From contig CAZFNR010000018.1 in the NCBI GenBank assembly GCA_964520525.1, forward strand, positions 1 through 35,373: a DNA stretch of 35,373 bases, given 5' to 3'. This document shows positions 23,511-32,019 of the stretch, piece after piece. Every line of letters begins with the position of its first letter. Within the stretch, counting starts at the first letter, position 1. The stretch is from JAJPXC01 sp964520525 (GTDB taxonomy: Bacteria > Bacteroidota > Bacteroidia > Bacteroidales > Muribaculaceae). The position numbers and the translations under genes were made by a program. Under the pieces are notes generated by a model. The model saw only the letters and a program-made list of their open reading frames with translations. It was not told where the DNA came from and did not search any database.

Positions 23511-23530
23511 TCGGAATTTATAAACATTCT

Positions 23531-25375
23531 ATGGATATTACTGAAAAAATAACTGAAGGAACCATTGGAGTCCAACCAGCCGAGATGGCTCGTGAACCAA
23601 AATCATTTAAAGACCTCGGAATCGACGACCGCCTGTTGCGCGCTGTTGAGGAGCTTGGGTTTGAGCGTCCTATGCCGGTGCAGGAGCGCGTGATACCGCA
23701 CCTTCTCAATGAGGATAACGATGTAGTCGCCCTGGCCCAGACGGGTACGGGCAAGACGGCGGCTTTCGGTCTGCCTGTCATTCAGCGTATTGATGTCGGC
23801 AATTGCGACACTCAGGCTCTGATTCTGTCGCCGACGCGCGAGCTTTGTCTGCAAATCGGCAGCGATTTGGCCGATTTCTCAAAATACGTTTCCAATCTCA
23901 ATGTGCTGCCCGTCTACGGCGGGTCGAGCATCGAGAGCCAGATACGCGCCTTGAAGAAGGGCGTGCAGATTATCGTGGCAACCCCCGGCCGACTTATCGA
24001 CTTGATAAAGAGGGGGGTAGTGAAACTCGGCAATGTACATACGGTGATTCTCGACGAGGCCGATGAGATGCTCAATATGGGCTTTCTCGACTCGATAGAC
24101 GAGATACTCGCAAGTGTCCCCGAGCAGCGTAAGATGCTGATGTTCTCGGCGACAATGCCGACCGAAATCGCAAGGATTGCCAAGAAATATATGCGCGAGC
24201 CAATCGAGATAGTCATCGGGACGCGCAACGAGGGGGCGGCAAACGTCAAGCATATCTATTACATGGTCAACGCCCGCGACAAGTATCTCGCTCTGAAACG
24301 CGTGGCTGACTATAACCCCAGCATCTACGCCATCATCTTCTGCCGCACGCGCCGCGACACACAGGAGGTGGCCGACAAACTGATACAGGACGGCTATAAC
24401 GCCGACGCCCTTCACGGTGACTTGTCGCAACAGCAACGCGACATAGTGATGAAGAAGTTCCGCGACCGCGTGATTCAGATGCTCGTGGCTACCGACGTGG
24501 CAGCCCGCGGGCTTGATGTCGACGACCTTACCCACGTCATAAACTACGGTCTGCCCGAGGATACGGCGGTCTATACCCACCGCTCGGGACGCACCGGACG
24601 TGCCGGAAAAACCGGCGTGTCGGTGGCAATCATCCATTCGCGCGAGAAAGGGAAACTCAAGGAGATTGAGAAAAAGATAGGGAAAACGTTTGAACGCAGG
24701 GAAGTGCCAACTCCCCAGCAGATTATCGAGAAGCAGATTTACAACCTTGCCGACCGCTTGGAGCGCGTGAAAGTCAACGATGAGGAAATCGACAAATATT
24801 TCACCGGGGTCAGCCGCAAGCTCGGATGGCTTTCTCAGGAAGATTTGTTGAAACGAGTGCTTTCATTGGAGTTCAACCGTCTTCTTGATTATTATAAAGA
24901 CGCCCCTCAAATCGACTTTATCGACGAGAAACCGCGACGCGAGAAGGGTGAGAAGGGGGCAAAGCGCGACCGCGAGGGCCGCGGGCCTCGCACCCTGGAG
25001 GAGAAAGACCGCCGCACCGCTTCAAAGGGGATGGCGCGCGTGTATCTCAACGTCGGCAAGCGCGACGGTTTCTTTGCCGCCAGTCTCATCGAGGCGCTCA
25101 ACAAAAATGTGCCCGGACAGCGTGTCGATGTCGGCCGCATCGACCTCTTGCCGGGCTACTCCCTGTTTGATGTCAAGAAGGCCGACGCTGCCCGCGTTGT
25201 CAACGCTCTGAAGGGGGCGGAGTTTATGGGCAAACGCCTTTACAGCGAAGTGGCTGAACCCGACAAGGACTACGCCCGCGCCGCCGCGCGCCGCTCGCGT
25301 GAGGCGGCTTCGGATGACAACCCCTTTGAATTTTTCCGCAAGAAGGGCAGGGGAGGTAGCAAAAAACGCCGCTAA
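23531..25375 (+). CDS. DEAD-box ATP-dependent RNA helicase with DbpA-type RNA-binding domain
   Basis: The ATG at 23531 gives 614 aa and sits just after a TAnnTTTG promoter. The frame can be extended to 23468, but the extra residues look untranslated. All helicase motifs are present: Q-motif FERPMPVQERVIP, Walker A AQTGTGKT (69-76), PTRELCLQI, DEAD (175-178), SAT (206-208) and HRSGRTGRAG (350-359). A charged linker (about 465-500) leads to a DbpA RNA-binding domain (501-576, ARVYLNVGKRDGFFAASL) and a basic tail ending in KKRR. Such DeaD/CsdA-like proteins remodel RNA in ribosome assembly and mRNA decay. It heads an operon with DUF3256 and xseAB. Confidence 0.94.
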   Translation: MDITEKITEGTIGVQPAEMAREPKSFKDLGIDDRLLRAVEELGFERPMPVQERVIPHLLNEDNDVVALAQTGTGKTAAFGLPVIQRIDVGNCDTQALILSPTRELCLQIGSDLADFSKYVSNLNVLPVYGGSSIESQIRALKKGVQIIVATPGRLIDLIKRGVVKLGNVHTVILDEADEMLNMGFLDSIDEILASVPEQRKMLMFSATMPTEIARIAKKYMREPIEIVIGTRNEGAANVKHIYYMVNARDKYLALKRVADYNPSIYAIIFCRTRRDTQEVADKLIQDGYNADALHGDLSQQQRDIVMKKFRDRVIQMLVATDVAARGLDVDDLTHVINYGLPEDTAVYTHRSGRTGRAGKTGVSVAIIHSREKGKLKEIEKKIGKTFERREVPTPQQIIEKQIYNLADRLERVKVNDEEIDKYFTGVSRKLGWLSQEDLLKRVLSLEFNRLLDYYKDAPQIDFIDEKPRREKGEKGAKRDREGRGPRTLEEKDRRTASKGMARVYLNVGKRDGFFAASLIEALNKNVPGQRVDVGRIDLLPGYSLFDVKKADAARVVNALKGAEFMGKRLYSEVAEPDKDYARAAARRSREAASDDNPFEFFRKKGRGGSKKRR

Positions 25376-25398
25376 ATGATTTGACTGTTTGATAGACG

Positions 25399-26046
25399 AT
25401 GGTGACCGATAGATTATTACGATTGTTGACGGCATTGTGTGTCATTGCTTTGGCGCCCTTGTCGGGCTATGCGCAATTGACCGCTTCGCGGGCGTTTGCC
25501 GCGGCTCCGCGGCAGGTGTTCCCGATGCTGACCGATTTGACCCGCCTCGACATGATAGATTACTATGCCAGCGGCACGCGCACAGCGTCGCGGAATCTGC
25601 TTGGAGGTGAAAGCCGCATAGAGGAAATGTCGCCCATGCAGATGAGAATCAAGATGTCGGATGTGTCGACCTATACCATCACCATCCTCCCTGCGGGTCG
25701 CGACTCGGTCATAGCTGTCACCGCCGATATTCTCACGCCGGTTTCCGACGGGTATCTCGTCATGTATAACCGCGATTGGGAGCGGCTCGACGAGAAACGT
25801 TTCAAGGCTCCGCATTTGGTGGAGTGGCTGAAACCGTCGGCGCGCAAGGCGATGGAGGATATTGAGAATCTTATTCCGTTTGTTCCAGCGACCTACACCA
25901 TCGACCCCGCGACGGTGACGCTTACGCTGACTCAGAATGTGGCTGACTTGATTCCCGCCGAGGAGTATGATAAGGTGAAGGCTTACCTTCGCCCGTCGTT
26001 GAGTTATCGTTGGACCGGAACCCGAATGTCACTTGTCAAGGATTAA
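25399..26046 (+). CDS. DUF3256-family secreted protein
   Basis: The 215-aa protein has a signal peptide (LLRLLTALCVIALAPLSGYAQ). After it come DUF3256-like blocks: FPMLTDLTRLDMIDYYASG, SDVSTYTITILPAG and a C-terminal YDKVKAYLRPSLSYRWTGTR. The family is known to me only as a Bacteroidales-restricted envelope protein without assigned function. It starts 23 bp after the helicase stop and ends 8 bp before xseA, so it is inside the operon. There is no lipobox. Confidence 0.8.
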   Translation: MVTDRLLRLLTALCVIALAPLSGYAQLTASRAFAAAPRQVFPMLTDLTRLDMIDYYASGTRTASRNLLGGESRIEEMSPMQMRIKMSDVSTYTITILPAGRDSVIAVTADILTPVSDGYLVMYNRDWERLDEKRFKAPHLVEWLKPSARKAMEDIENLIPFVPATYTIDPATVTLTLTQNVADLIPAEEYDKVKAYLRPSLSYRWTGTRMSLVKD

Positions 26047-26054
26047 CTAGCCTG

Positions 26055-27362
26055 ATGGAGACTTTATCGCTGTTGCAGTTCACTCGCCGTCTGGCCGCTT
26101 TGGTGACCGTGCCGTCCACCTCCAACGTGTGGGTGACGGCAGAGTTGAGCGATGTGGCCGAACGCGGAGGCCACTGCTATATGGAATTGCTTGAAAAAGA
26201 CCCCGGCAACGGTGCGACCGTCGCCCGCATGAGGGGTGTCATCTGGGCGGGGAACTACCATAAGCTGATGGCTGAATTTTATGCGGCAACGGGGCAGCGT
26301 TTCGTCTCGGGGTTGAAGTTGATGGTCCGCGGCTCGGCGACAATGCACTCTGTCTATGGGATGTCGCTTGTGATTACCGCGATAAATCCTGAATATACGC
26401 TCGGCGACCTCATGCGCCGCCGCCGCGAGATATTGGCTCGGCTGAAAGCTGAGGGGATACTCGACATGAACCGACAACTTGAGTGGCCTGAGGCTCCGTT
26501 GAGAGTGGCTGTCGTTTCCGCCCCCGGTGCTGCCGGATATGGCGACTTCATCACTCAGCTATATCATAACGATGCCCGTCTGCGCTTCTCCACACGGCTA
26601 TTTCCCGCCCTGATGCAAGGCGACAAGGCCCCTGCGTCGATTATAGCCGCGCTGGAGCTTGTTGCCGCCGAGGCTGACGAGTGGGATTGCGCGGTCGTTA
26701 TCCGCGGGGGTGGGGCCACAAGCGACCTTGCCGCTTTCGACAACTATGAGCTTGCCGCCAACATAGCCCAGTTCCCGCTCCCCGTAGTCATAGGCATCGG
26801 GCATGAACGCGACGTGACGGTGCTTGACTATGTGGCAAATATGCGCGTCAAGACTCCCACGGCGGCTGCGCAGTGGCTCATAGGGCGCGGTGTCGCGCAG
26901 CTTGAACGTCTGGCCGATTTCGCTTCGACGATGCTGCGGGTGGTCAACGACCGCGTGTCGGGGTGCAAAGAGCAGCTTTCATATTACGCCGGTTTGTTTC
27001 CGGTGGCTCCGGTGACGGCGGTTGAGCGGGCTTCGGCGCGGTTGCGCGATGCGTTATCGGTCGCTGTGTCGCTCAGTTCGCGGCGTATACTTCCGGCGTT
27101 GGCGCGCCTTGACAGCATCGCCGAGAATTTGCCGGCTGCCGCGGCGGCTGTGACGGCACGCTCGACTGAAAGGATAAATGCCGCTGAGCGTTTGCTCGAC
27201 GCGCTTTCTCCGATGGCCACGCTGCGCCGCGGCTATTCAATCACGCGTGTTAATGGCCGTGTCGTGTCGTCGCCCGATGGGGTCGCCGCCGGCGATGTCG
27301 TCGAGACCACTTTGGCGGGAGGTGTGTTAACCTCGGTTGTGAAATCAGAAAAAGAACGATAA
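26055..27362 (+). CDS. xseA: Exodeoxyribonuclease VII large subunit
   Basis: XseA is the catalytic subunit of ExoVII, which degrades single-stranded DNA from both ends during repair. From the ATG at 26055 it is 435 aa. An upstream in-frame ATG at 26010 lies inside the DUF3256 gene and is less likely. The N-terminal OB-fold (about 8-105) is followed by the catalytic region, with VVSAPGAAGYGDFITQL, the conserved IRGGGATSDLAAFDNYELA and PVVIGIGHERDVTVLDYVA. The conserved TPTAAAQ appears in VKTPTAAAQWLI. Long helical segments and a C-terminal barrel strand LSPMATLRRGYSITRVNGR complete the protein. xseB follows after 10 bp. Confidence 0.96.
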   Translation: METLSLLQFTRRLAALVTVPSTSNVWVTAELSDVAERGGHCYMELLEKDPGNGATVARMRGVIWAGNYHKLMAEFYAATGQRFVSGLKLMVRGSATMHSVYGMSLVITAINPEYTLGDLMRRRREILARLKAEGILDMNRQLEWPEAPLRVAVVSAPGAAGYGDFITQLYHNDARLRFSTRLFPALMQGDKAPASIIAALELVAAEADEWDCAVVIRGGGATSDLAAFDNYELAANIAQFPLPVVIGIGHERDVTVLDYVANMRVKTPTAAAQWLIGRGVAQLERLADFASTMLRVVNDRVSGCKEQLSYYAGLFPVAPVTAVERASARLRDALSVAVSLSSRRILPALARLDSIAENLPAAAAAVTARSTERINAAERLLDALSPMATLRRGYSITRVNGRVVSSPDGVAAGDVVETTLAGGVLTSVVKSEKER

Positions 27363-27372
27363 GATAAATAAT

Positions 27373-27597
27373 ATGGAATCAGAGAATACCCCGACGTTCA
27401 TCCCGGTTAAGGATTTGACCTATGCCCAGGCGATGGGTGAGCTTGAGAAGATTTTGCGCTTGATGCAGAGTGACGAGTGTGACATAGACCGCCTAACAGC
27501 TTTGACCCGCCGGGCCGCTGAGCTGATTGCTGAGTGCCGTTCGCGGCTTACAGCGACCGACGAGGAGCTGCGAGCCATTCTCTCACAGCTACAATGA
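27373..27597 (+). CDS. xseB: Exodeoxyribonuclease VII small subunit
   Basis: The 74-aa XseB assembles with XseA into the ExoVII complex. The family signature is the first helix LTYAQAMGELEKILRLMQSD followed by DIDRLTALTRRAAELIAECR, two helices that form the helical subunit. The size is typical (70-80 aa). It is the last gene of the operon. It converges on the AddA-like gene, whose stop is about 50 bp away, and I see no clear terminator hairpin between them. Confidence 0.95.
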   Translation: MESENTPTFIPVKDLTYAQAMGELEKILRLMQSDECDIDRLTALTRRAAELIAECRSRLTATDEELRAILSQLQ

Positions 27598-27649
27598 CTT
27601 GCCGCTAAGGCTTTTGCCGTGCGAGTGGGATGTGAATGCGGGTCTATAT

Positions 27650-30600
27650 TTAACGCTCTATTGTCGAGCCGGTGTCGATGTCGATGATTGGTGATTGTTT
27701 ATTATCGGGATACCATAAATAGCCTTTCACGTTGGCAGCGGGGTAGATTTCTCGTAGGAAGCCGGTGTAACGCTTCACCTGCCGCGAATATTTTTCATTG
27801 TGTTCGGCTCCGAATTTGTAGTCGATAACCTCGATTGTGTCGTCGGCGGTCCACACCACTCTGTCGGGTCGGTAGTGGCTGCCGTCGGGGAGCATTATCG
27901 TTCGCTCGTTGACCACGCGTGAGTAACCGTCAAACCATCGCGCGGCTCTCGGGTCGTCGAGGGCGGCGGTGAGTGTCTTGAGTGCGGCTGTTTCCTCATC
28001 GCTTGTCAGGCCGGTGCGGTAGGCTCGTCGTCGCATTGCGAGAGGCAGGTCGCTGCGGTGGCGCACACGGCTCAGCACGTCATGTAGGAATATGCCTCGC
28101 TCTTGGGCTTGGGAGCGGACGCAGAGGTCGTCGACTCGGGTGAGTTGCCACATATCGTCGCGGTCGCAGGTCGAGTAGGGGGGCATTGCCTCGCTCGGCG
28201 CGGTGTCAGCGTCGGTGCCGGCGGCTGCGGGCGCGGTTGGCGCGCCTATGGTGAGCGTTTTGCCGTCCCATCGCTTGGCGAGGTTGAGCGTCAGGTCGGT
28301 GTCATCGTCGCCGGATTGCTCTATGGCATTGATTATGAAGCGTGTCAGCGGTTCCTCTTTTGGACGGTCGTCGGCTTTTTTCTCGGGTGCGGGCTTTGTG
28401 GTGATTATCAGTTCGCGCTCGGCGCGGGTGAAGGCTACATAGAGCAGGTTGATGTTGTCGACGCGCTGGCGGGCGAAAATTTCTTTTAGCGAGTCGGCGA
28501 GTCTCGTGTCGGCCAAGGCTGCCTCGGTTTTGAGCGGCATAAGTGGGGGCACGGTGTCGGGGTCTATATCGTCCATCACCGGGAGGCGATACCATTCGTA
28601 GTTGGTCTTTCCGGGTCTCGAAAATTCGGTCATGGCCCATGTGGCGAATGGGATGTGGACACATGGGTATTGCAACCCCTTGACTTTGTGGATTGTCATC
28701 ACGGTGAGCGCATCCATGTCGGCGGGAGCTTCGAGCTTTTTGTATCGGCCGCTCTGTTGCCACCATTGGAGGAATGAGTGGATGTCGCTCTGCCCGCGTG
28801 AGCAGAAGTCGATTACCTGGTCCTGGAAGGCTGAGATGAAAATGTTGTTCTCCTCCATCTCGCATGGCGACAGGTATCGCGAGATTATGCGCTCCACCAT
28901 CGAGGGGAGGTTTACGCAGGTCATCTTCGCTGCCTCGGCGGCGAGAGCCGATATGTCGTCGTCATCGGCCAGTGCTTTCGCAAGGGCGTCGCTGCCGTTG
29001 AGATTGGCTTGATTGTAGAAGTATTCAAAGCGGTTGACGAGCTGAGCGAGCTCGCGGGCGGTCTTTCGGCGAGAGCCTGAAGTGGCGTCGGTGGAGTCGA
29101 TTATTTGCAACACGCTGATGATTAGCCTTATCGCCGCCGACGATTGAAGCTCGATGCTGTCGCTCGAAGTTATTTCCATCCGCGGGAACCCGCTTGAGGG
29201 GTCTTCCATCAGTTGCAGCAAGTAGTTCACTATGGCCTCCCCCTCTCTGCGCCACCTGACTATGACGGCTATATCTTTGGCTCGGTATCCGGCTTGTATC
29301 TGCCGCTTGATTTCATCGGCCATGCGCTTAAGTGCGAGCTCTTCAAACGTAGGCTCGTCCCCCTTAGGCTCGTCCCCCTTAGGCTTGCCCCCTTTAGACT
29401 CGTTGATTGCCGCGAGGCTTATGTAGGCTGGCGAGTCGATGTGTTTAGGCGATACCTGTTGCGTCAGGTTGGCATAGGTGTCGCTTGCTCTGGCTATGCG
29501 CGCCATTGATGTGAAGAAAGCGTTGTTGAATCTCACTATGTCGCGCGAGCTGCGCCAATTGGTGTTGTCGGCCACATCTATTCCCCGCTCTGTGACTGTG
29601 CCGGCAATGCGTCCCTCGATGGCGGTCTTGACTTCGAGCGCGAGCAGGTCGGGGTCGGAGTTGCGGAAGCGGTAGATGCACTGTTTCTCGTCGCCGATGA
29701 TGAGATTGTCGTTGCCATGCGATAGGCTTTCGAGCAGCAGCGGCATCATGTTTCCCCATTGCATCCTTGATGTGTCCTGGAACTCGTCAATCAGGAAGTG
29801 GTTCAGGAAGTAGCCTATGCGTTCGTAGATGAACGGCGTCAGGTCGTCGCGGATTATGCGTCGAAGCAGTTCGTTGGTGTCGGAGAGGAGTATTATGTCG
29901 TTGTCTCGGCGGTATTTGCCGACGAAGTCCATCAGATAGCCGAGCAATCCGAGGTTGTAGAGGTTGCGTAGGAGCAGTCGGTACTCGTTGGCGAGGGTGT
30001 GGCAGCGCAGCATCTCGGCGCATCCGGCGGCGAGCGTTTCGTCAAGCGCGGGTGGCGGGCCGCCGGCTTTGATGAAACCGGCGGTGTAGCGACTGCCGGG
30101 GTTCTCGGTCGCGGGCCGGAGGGTCGCGGTCAGTTTCTCTTGCCATCCCTCGGCGGCTCGCACTATGAATTTCAGCAGATTGGCGTTGATTGCCTTGGCG
30201 TCGGTCAGTCCGTGGTCGGCTATCGTTTTCTTCATCGTGCGGGCAGCCTCGGTAAACGATGCCTTGTAGCGCGCTATCCCCGCTATCAGTGACTTTTCAA
30301 AGCGTTCGAGCCTTGTCGGGTCGCCCTGGAGGTAATCGATTATGCTGTCGCGGTTGAGCTTGAACGTCTCGTCGAGCAGTTTGTTCATGGTTCCCACCAA
30401 TTCCTCGTGCAGGCTCGACTGGCGGTTGAAGAGGTTAAAACCTTTGCCCTCGTCGATGCTTTGGCTCATGAAGTTGGTGAGCCATCGAGTGAGCCTTGCC
30501 GTTTTCTCGTCGTTGCGGAAGTTGAGCGACGTAATCATATCGCCGACACCTATGCCGGTGACGCGTCCCTCGTCGAGCTCGACCTCGTAGTTGCCCGGTA

Positions 30601-31027
30601 GGTCAATTTCGCGGGCGAATGTGCGCAGCACCGTCTGGAAAAATGCGTCGATTGTGCTGATGTTAAACTGGCTGAAATCCATCAGCAGCTCTTTCAGCGC
30701 GGTTCGCGCCGCCAGCGCCACTTCATCTTGAGTGGCTCCGTAGAGTGTTGTCAGATATTCCATGTAGGGGCTGCCTGGTTGCCCTTGAGAGCGGCGACAG
30801 TGGTTGCCGAGCAGCTCGAGGTGGTCGATAATGCGCCGCTTCATTTCATTGGTGGCGGCGATGGTGAAAGTGACTGCGAGGATGTTTCGGTGGGCGTTTC
30901 CGCTGTTGCGGCGCAGTGTGTAGCGGCCGGTTTCCCTGTTTTTTCGTCCGAGGAGCAGTTTGATGTATTCGCGGGTTAGTGTGTAGGTCTTCCCGGAACC
31001 GGCTGAAGCTTTGTATAGGGTGAGCAT
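27650..31027 (-). CDS. addA: AddA-like UvrD/Rep helicase with C-terminal PD-(D/E)XK nuclease
   Basis: The 1125-aa protein resembles the AddA subunit of AddAB, which processes double-strand DNA ends for recombination. Walker A is ASAGSGKT at the N-terminus. Motif Ia is VTFTIAATNEMKRRI, motif II is IDEFQDTSRMQW, motif III includes IIGDEKQCIYRFRNS, and VMTIHKVKGLQYP and LLYVAFTRAERELI follow. The C-terminal nuclease shows D1055 (RPDRV) and D1069-Y-K1071 (EVIDYK). An in-frame linker at 29352-29396 carries repeated KGDEP units. AddB would normally be encoded beside it but is absent; the neighbours are a SUI1 factor (11 bp upstream) and xseB. The symbol rests on architecture only, and AddA activity without AddB is unproven. 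Confidence 0.88.
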   Translation of the reverse strand: MLTLYKASAGSGKTYTLTREYIKLLLGRKNRETGRYTLRRNSGNAHRNILAVTFTIAATNEMKRRIIDHLELLGNHCRRSQGQPGSPYMEYLTTLYGATQDEVALAARTALKELLMDFSQFNISTIDAFFQTVLRTFAREIDLPGNYEVELDEGRVTGIGVGDMITSLNFRNDEKTARLTRWLTNFMSQSIDEGKGFNLFNRQSSLHEELVGTMNKLLDETFKLNRDSIIDYLQGDPTRLERFEKSLIAGIARYKASFTEAARTMKKTIADHGLTDAKAINANLLKFIVRAAEGWQEKLTATLRPATENPGSRYTAGFIKAGGPPPALDETLAAGCAEMLRCHTLANEYRLLLRNLYNLGLLGYLMDFVGKYRRDNDIILLSDTNELLRRIIRDDLTPFIYERIGYFLNHFLIDEFQDTSRMQWGNMMPLLLESLSHGNDNLIIGDEKQCIYRFRNSDPDLLALEVKTAIEGRIAGTVTERGIDVADNTNWRSSRDIVRFNNAFFTSMARIARASDTYANLTQQVSPKHIDSPAYISLAAINESKGGKPKGDEPKGDEPTFEELALKRMADEIKRQIQAGYRAKDIAVIVRWRREGEAIVNYLLQLMEDPSSGFPRMEITSSDSIELQSSAAIRLIISVLQIIDSTDATSGSRRKTARELAQLVNRFEYFYNQANLNGSDALAKALADDDDISALAAEAAKMTCVNLPSMVERIISRYLSPCEMEENNIFISAFQDQVIDFCSRGQSDIHSFLQWWQQSGRYKKLEAPADMDALTVMTIHKVKGLQYPCVHIPFATWAMTEFSRPGKTNYEWYRLPVMDDIDPDTVPPLMPLKTEAALADTRLADSLKEIFARQRVDNINLLYVAFTRAERELIITTKPAPEKKADDRPKEEPLTRFIINAIEQSGDDDTDLTLNLAKRWDGKTLTIGAPTAPAAAGTDADTAPSEAMPPYSTCDRDDMWQLTRVDDLCVRSQAQERGIFLHDVLSRVRHRSDLPLAMRRRAYRTGLTSDEETAALKTLTAALDDPRAARWFDGYSRVVNERTIMLPDGSHYRPDRVVWTADDTIEVIDYKFGAEHNEKYSRQVKRYTGFLREIYPAANVKGYLWYPDNKQSPIIDIDTGSTIER
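29352..29396 (-). repeat. 15-bp tandem repeat, three units, in the AddA-like gene
   Basis: Units at 29352-29366 and 29367-29381 are identical (GGCTCGTCCCCCTTA). A third at 29382-29396 differs at a few positions. The repeat stays in frame and encodes five residues per unit, KGDEP. Such tracts can change copy number without breaking the protein. Confidence 0.85.
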
Positions 31028-31037
31028 ATGGCTGGGC

Positions 31038-31406
31038 TTAGTTTGAGCGGTTGACTTTAAATCCCATCTCTTTGAGCATCTTGACGGCGTCGGCTCGTCG
31101 GTCGCCTTGTATCAGTATCTCGCCGCCCCGCGATGAGCCGCCGGTGCCGAGCTTCGATTTCAGCCGCGCGGCGATGCCTGCCACTTGGTCATCGTCGATT
31201 GTGAATCCGGCGATGATTGTGGCGGTTTTGCCTCCTCGGCCTTTTCGCTCCATCATCACCTGAAGCGTGGCTGATTCCTGTCGGCCGGGCTCGGTGTTGT
31301 CTGTGCAGCCGTTCGCGGCGCACTCCGGCACTTCCTCTCCCTCCGGGAGGTCGTCGTCTTCAAGGTTAAGGCTTTGTAGAGCCGCTTTCCAATCGTTAAT
31401 GCTCAT
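31038..31406 (-). CDS. SUI1/eIF1-family translation factor (YciH-like)
   Basis: The 122-aa protein has an acidic N-terminal half (about 1-45) and a SUI1 domain (about 47-122). The fold signatures are LQVMMERKGRGGKTATIIAG, LKSKLGTGGSSRGGEILIQG and RRADAVKMLKEMGF. Members influence start-site selection in initiation; YciH-type bacterial proteins have been linked to stress and starvation translation. The start overlaps the end of the upstream lipoprotein gene by 11 bp, so the genes are coupled. It is followed 11 bp later by the AddA-like gene, a surprising partner. Confidence 0.9.
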   Translation of the reverse strand: MSINDWKAALQSLNLEDDDLPEGEEVPECAANGCTDNTEPGRQESATLQVMMERKGRGGKTATIIAGFTIDDDQVAGIAARLKSKLGTGGSSRGGEILIQGDRRADAVKMLKEMGFKVNRSN

Positions 31407-31860
31407 GACTGTCGGTTTGGGGGATAGAATCGGATTCGCACCATGAGTCGTCGCTGATGTCGACGGGGGAAGTGATGGCTCGGCTTAGTGAGGCCATCAT
31501 CTCGACATAGCTTGACATTTCAATCGGCAGGGAGTTGTAGTAGGCTCTCGCGCTGTCGGCATTGGCGGCGAATGCTTTCAGATAGCATTGCGTGGCCTGT
31601 CCGACATTCTCATGCTCGGCGTCAATTTCCGACAGGCGCATGAACAGCAGTGACAAGCGTCCAAACTGAGAGGCTGATAGTGGCGACTCAGCCGATTGCT
31701 CCAGCAGTTGGTCGCAGGCGTTCTGCGCACTGCGGTAGTTGTGTGTGTCGACGGCTTGCTCAGCGGCTGTCAGCTCATCGTTGCGGTCGACTGCGGTGTC
31801 GCAGCTCCCCACCGTGAACAGTGCCGCAGCCATTATAAAGGTCAATATCGTTTTCATCAT
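31396..31860 (-). CDS. Small lipoprotein, helical, of unknown function
   Basis: From the ATG at 31860 the product is 154 aa. The signal peptide MMKTILTFIMAAALFTVGSC ends in a lipobox (V-G-S-C). The rest is helical: VDRNDELTAAEQAVDTHNYR, SASQFGRLSLLFMRLSEIDA and ATQCYLKAFAANADSARAYY, resembling degenerate TPR-type repeats. A longer frame begins at 31896, but the promoter's -7 box (31865-31872) is inside it, so 31860 or the adjacent ATG at 31857 is the start. The -7 box is only about 5 bp before the start, which suggests an almost leaderless mRNA. The gene overlaps SUI1 by 11 bp. Confidence 0.8.
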   Translation of the reverse strand: MMKTILTFIMAAALFTVGSCDTAVDRNDELTAAEQAVDTHNYRSAQNACDQLLEQSAESPLSASQFGRLSLLFMRLSEIDAEHENVGQATQCYLKAFAANADSARAYYNSLPIEMSSYVEMMASLSRAITSPVDISDDSWCESDSIPQTDSHEH

Positions 31861-31864
31861 AATG

Positions 31865-31897
31865 CAAAGATACGAATAAGCGAGCGCAAAAAGCAAA
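31865..31897 (-). promoter_or_regulatory. Promoter of the lipoprotein-SUI1-AddA operon (proximal)
   Basis: On the minus strand, TTTG (31897-31894) and TATCTTTG (31872-31865) match the -33 and -7 boxes with a 21-bp spacer. It lies in the first copy of the 42-bp direct repeat. Confidence 0.6.
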
Positions 31898-31984
31898 TTT
31901 ATTTGATTTTGCCGAGCGGAAGTATCTTAGACGTCAGTCAACGATAGGAATAAGCGAGCGCAAAAAGCAGATTTATTTGATTTT
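31869..31984. repeat. Direct duplication of a 42-bp promoter-bearing segment
   Basis: Positions 31869-31910 and 31943-31984 are the same sequence with two mismatches, 74 bp apart. Each copy contains GAATAAGCGAGCGCAAAAAG followed by an A/T-rich stretch. The second copy abuts TATCGTTG, a one-mismatch -7 box on the minus strand (31946-31939), so it looks like a duplicated promoter, one canonical and one decayed. It sits between the divergent lipoprotein genes. Confidence 0.85.
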
Positions 31985-32019
31985 TAACGTCTGACATTTT
32001 TTTGTAATTTAGCGGCGTT

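Noticed and set aside
23468..23530. N-terminal extension of the DEAD-box helicase
   Set aside because: It contains the TAACTTTG promoter box; the ATG at 23531 gives a normal helicase N-terminus.
26010..26054. Upstream start for xseA
   Set aside because: It would overlap the DUF3256 gene; the ATG at 26055 gives the standard length.
27598..27649. Terminator between xseB and the AddA-like gene
   Set aside because: Only a 3-bp GGC/GCC hairpin with a 4-T loop is visible, too weak to call.
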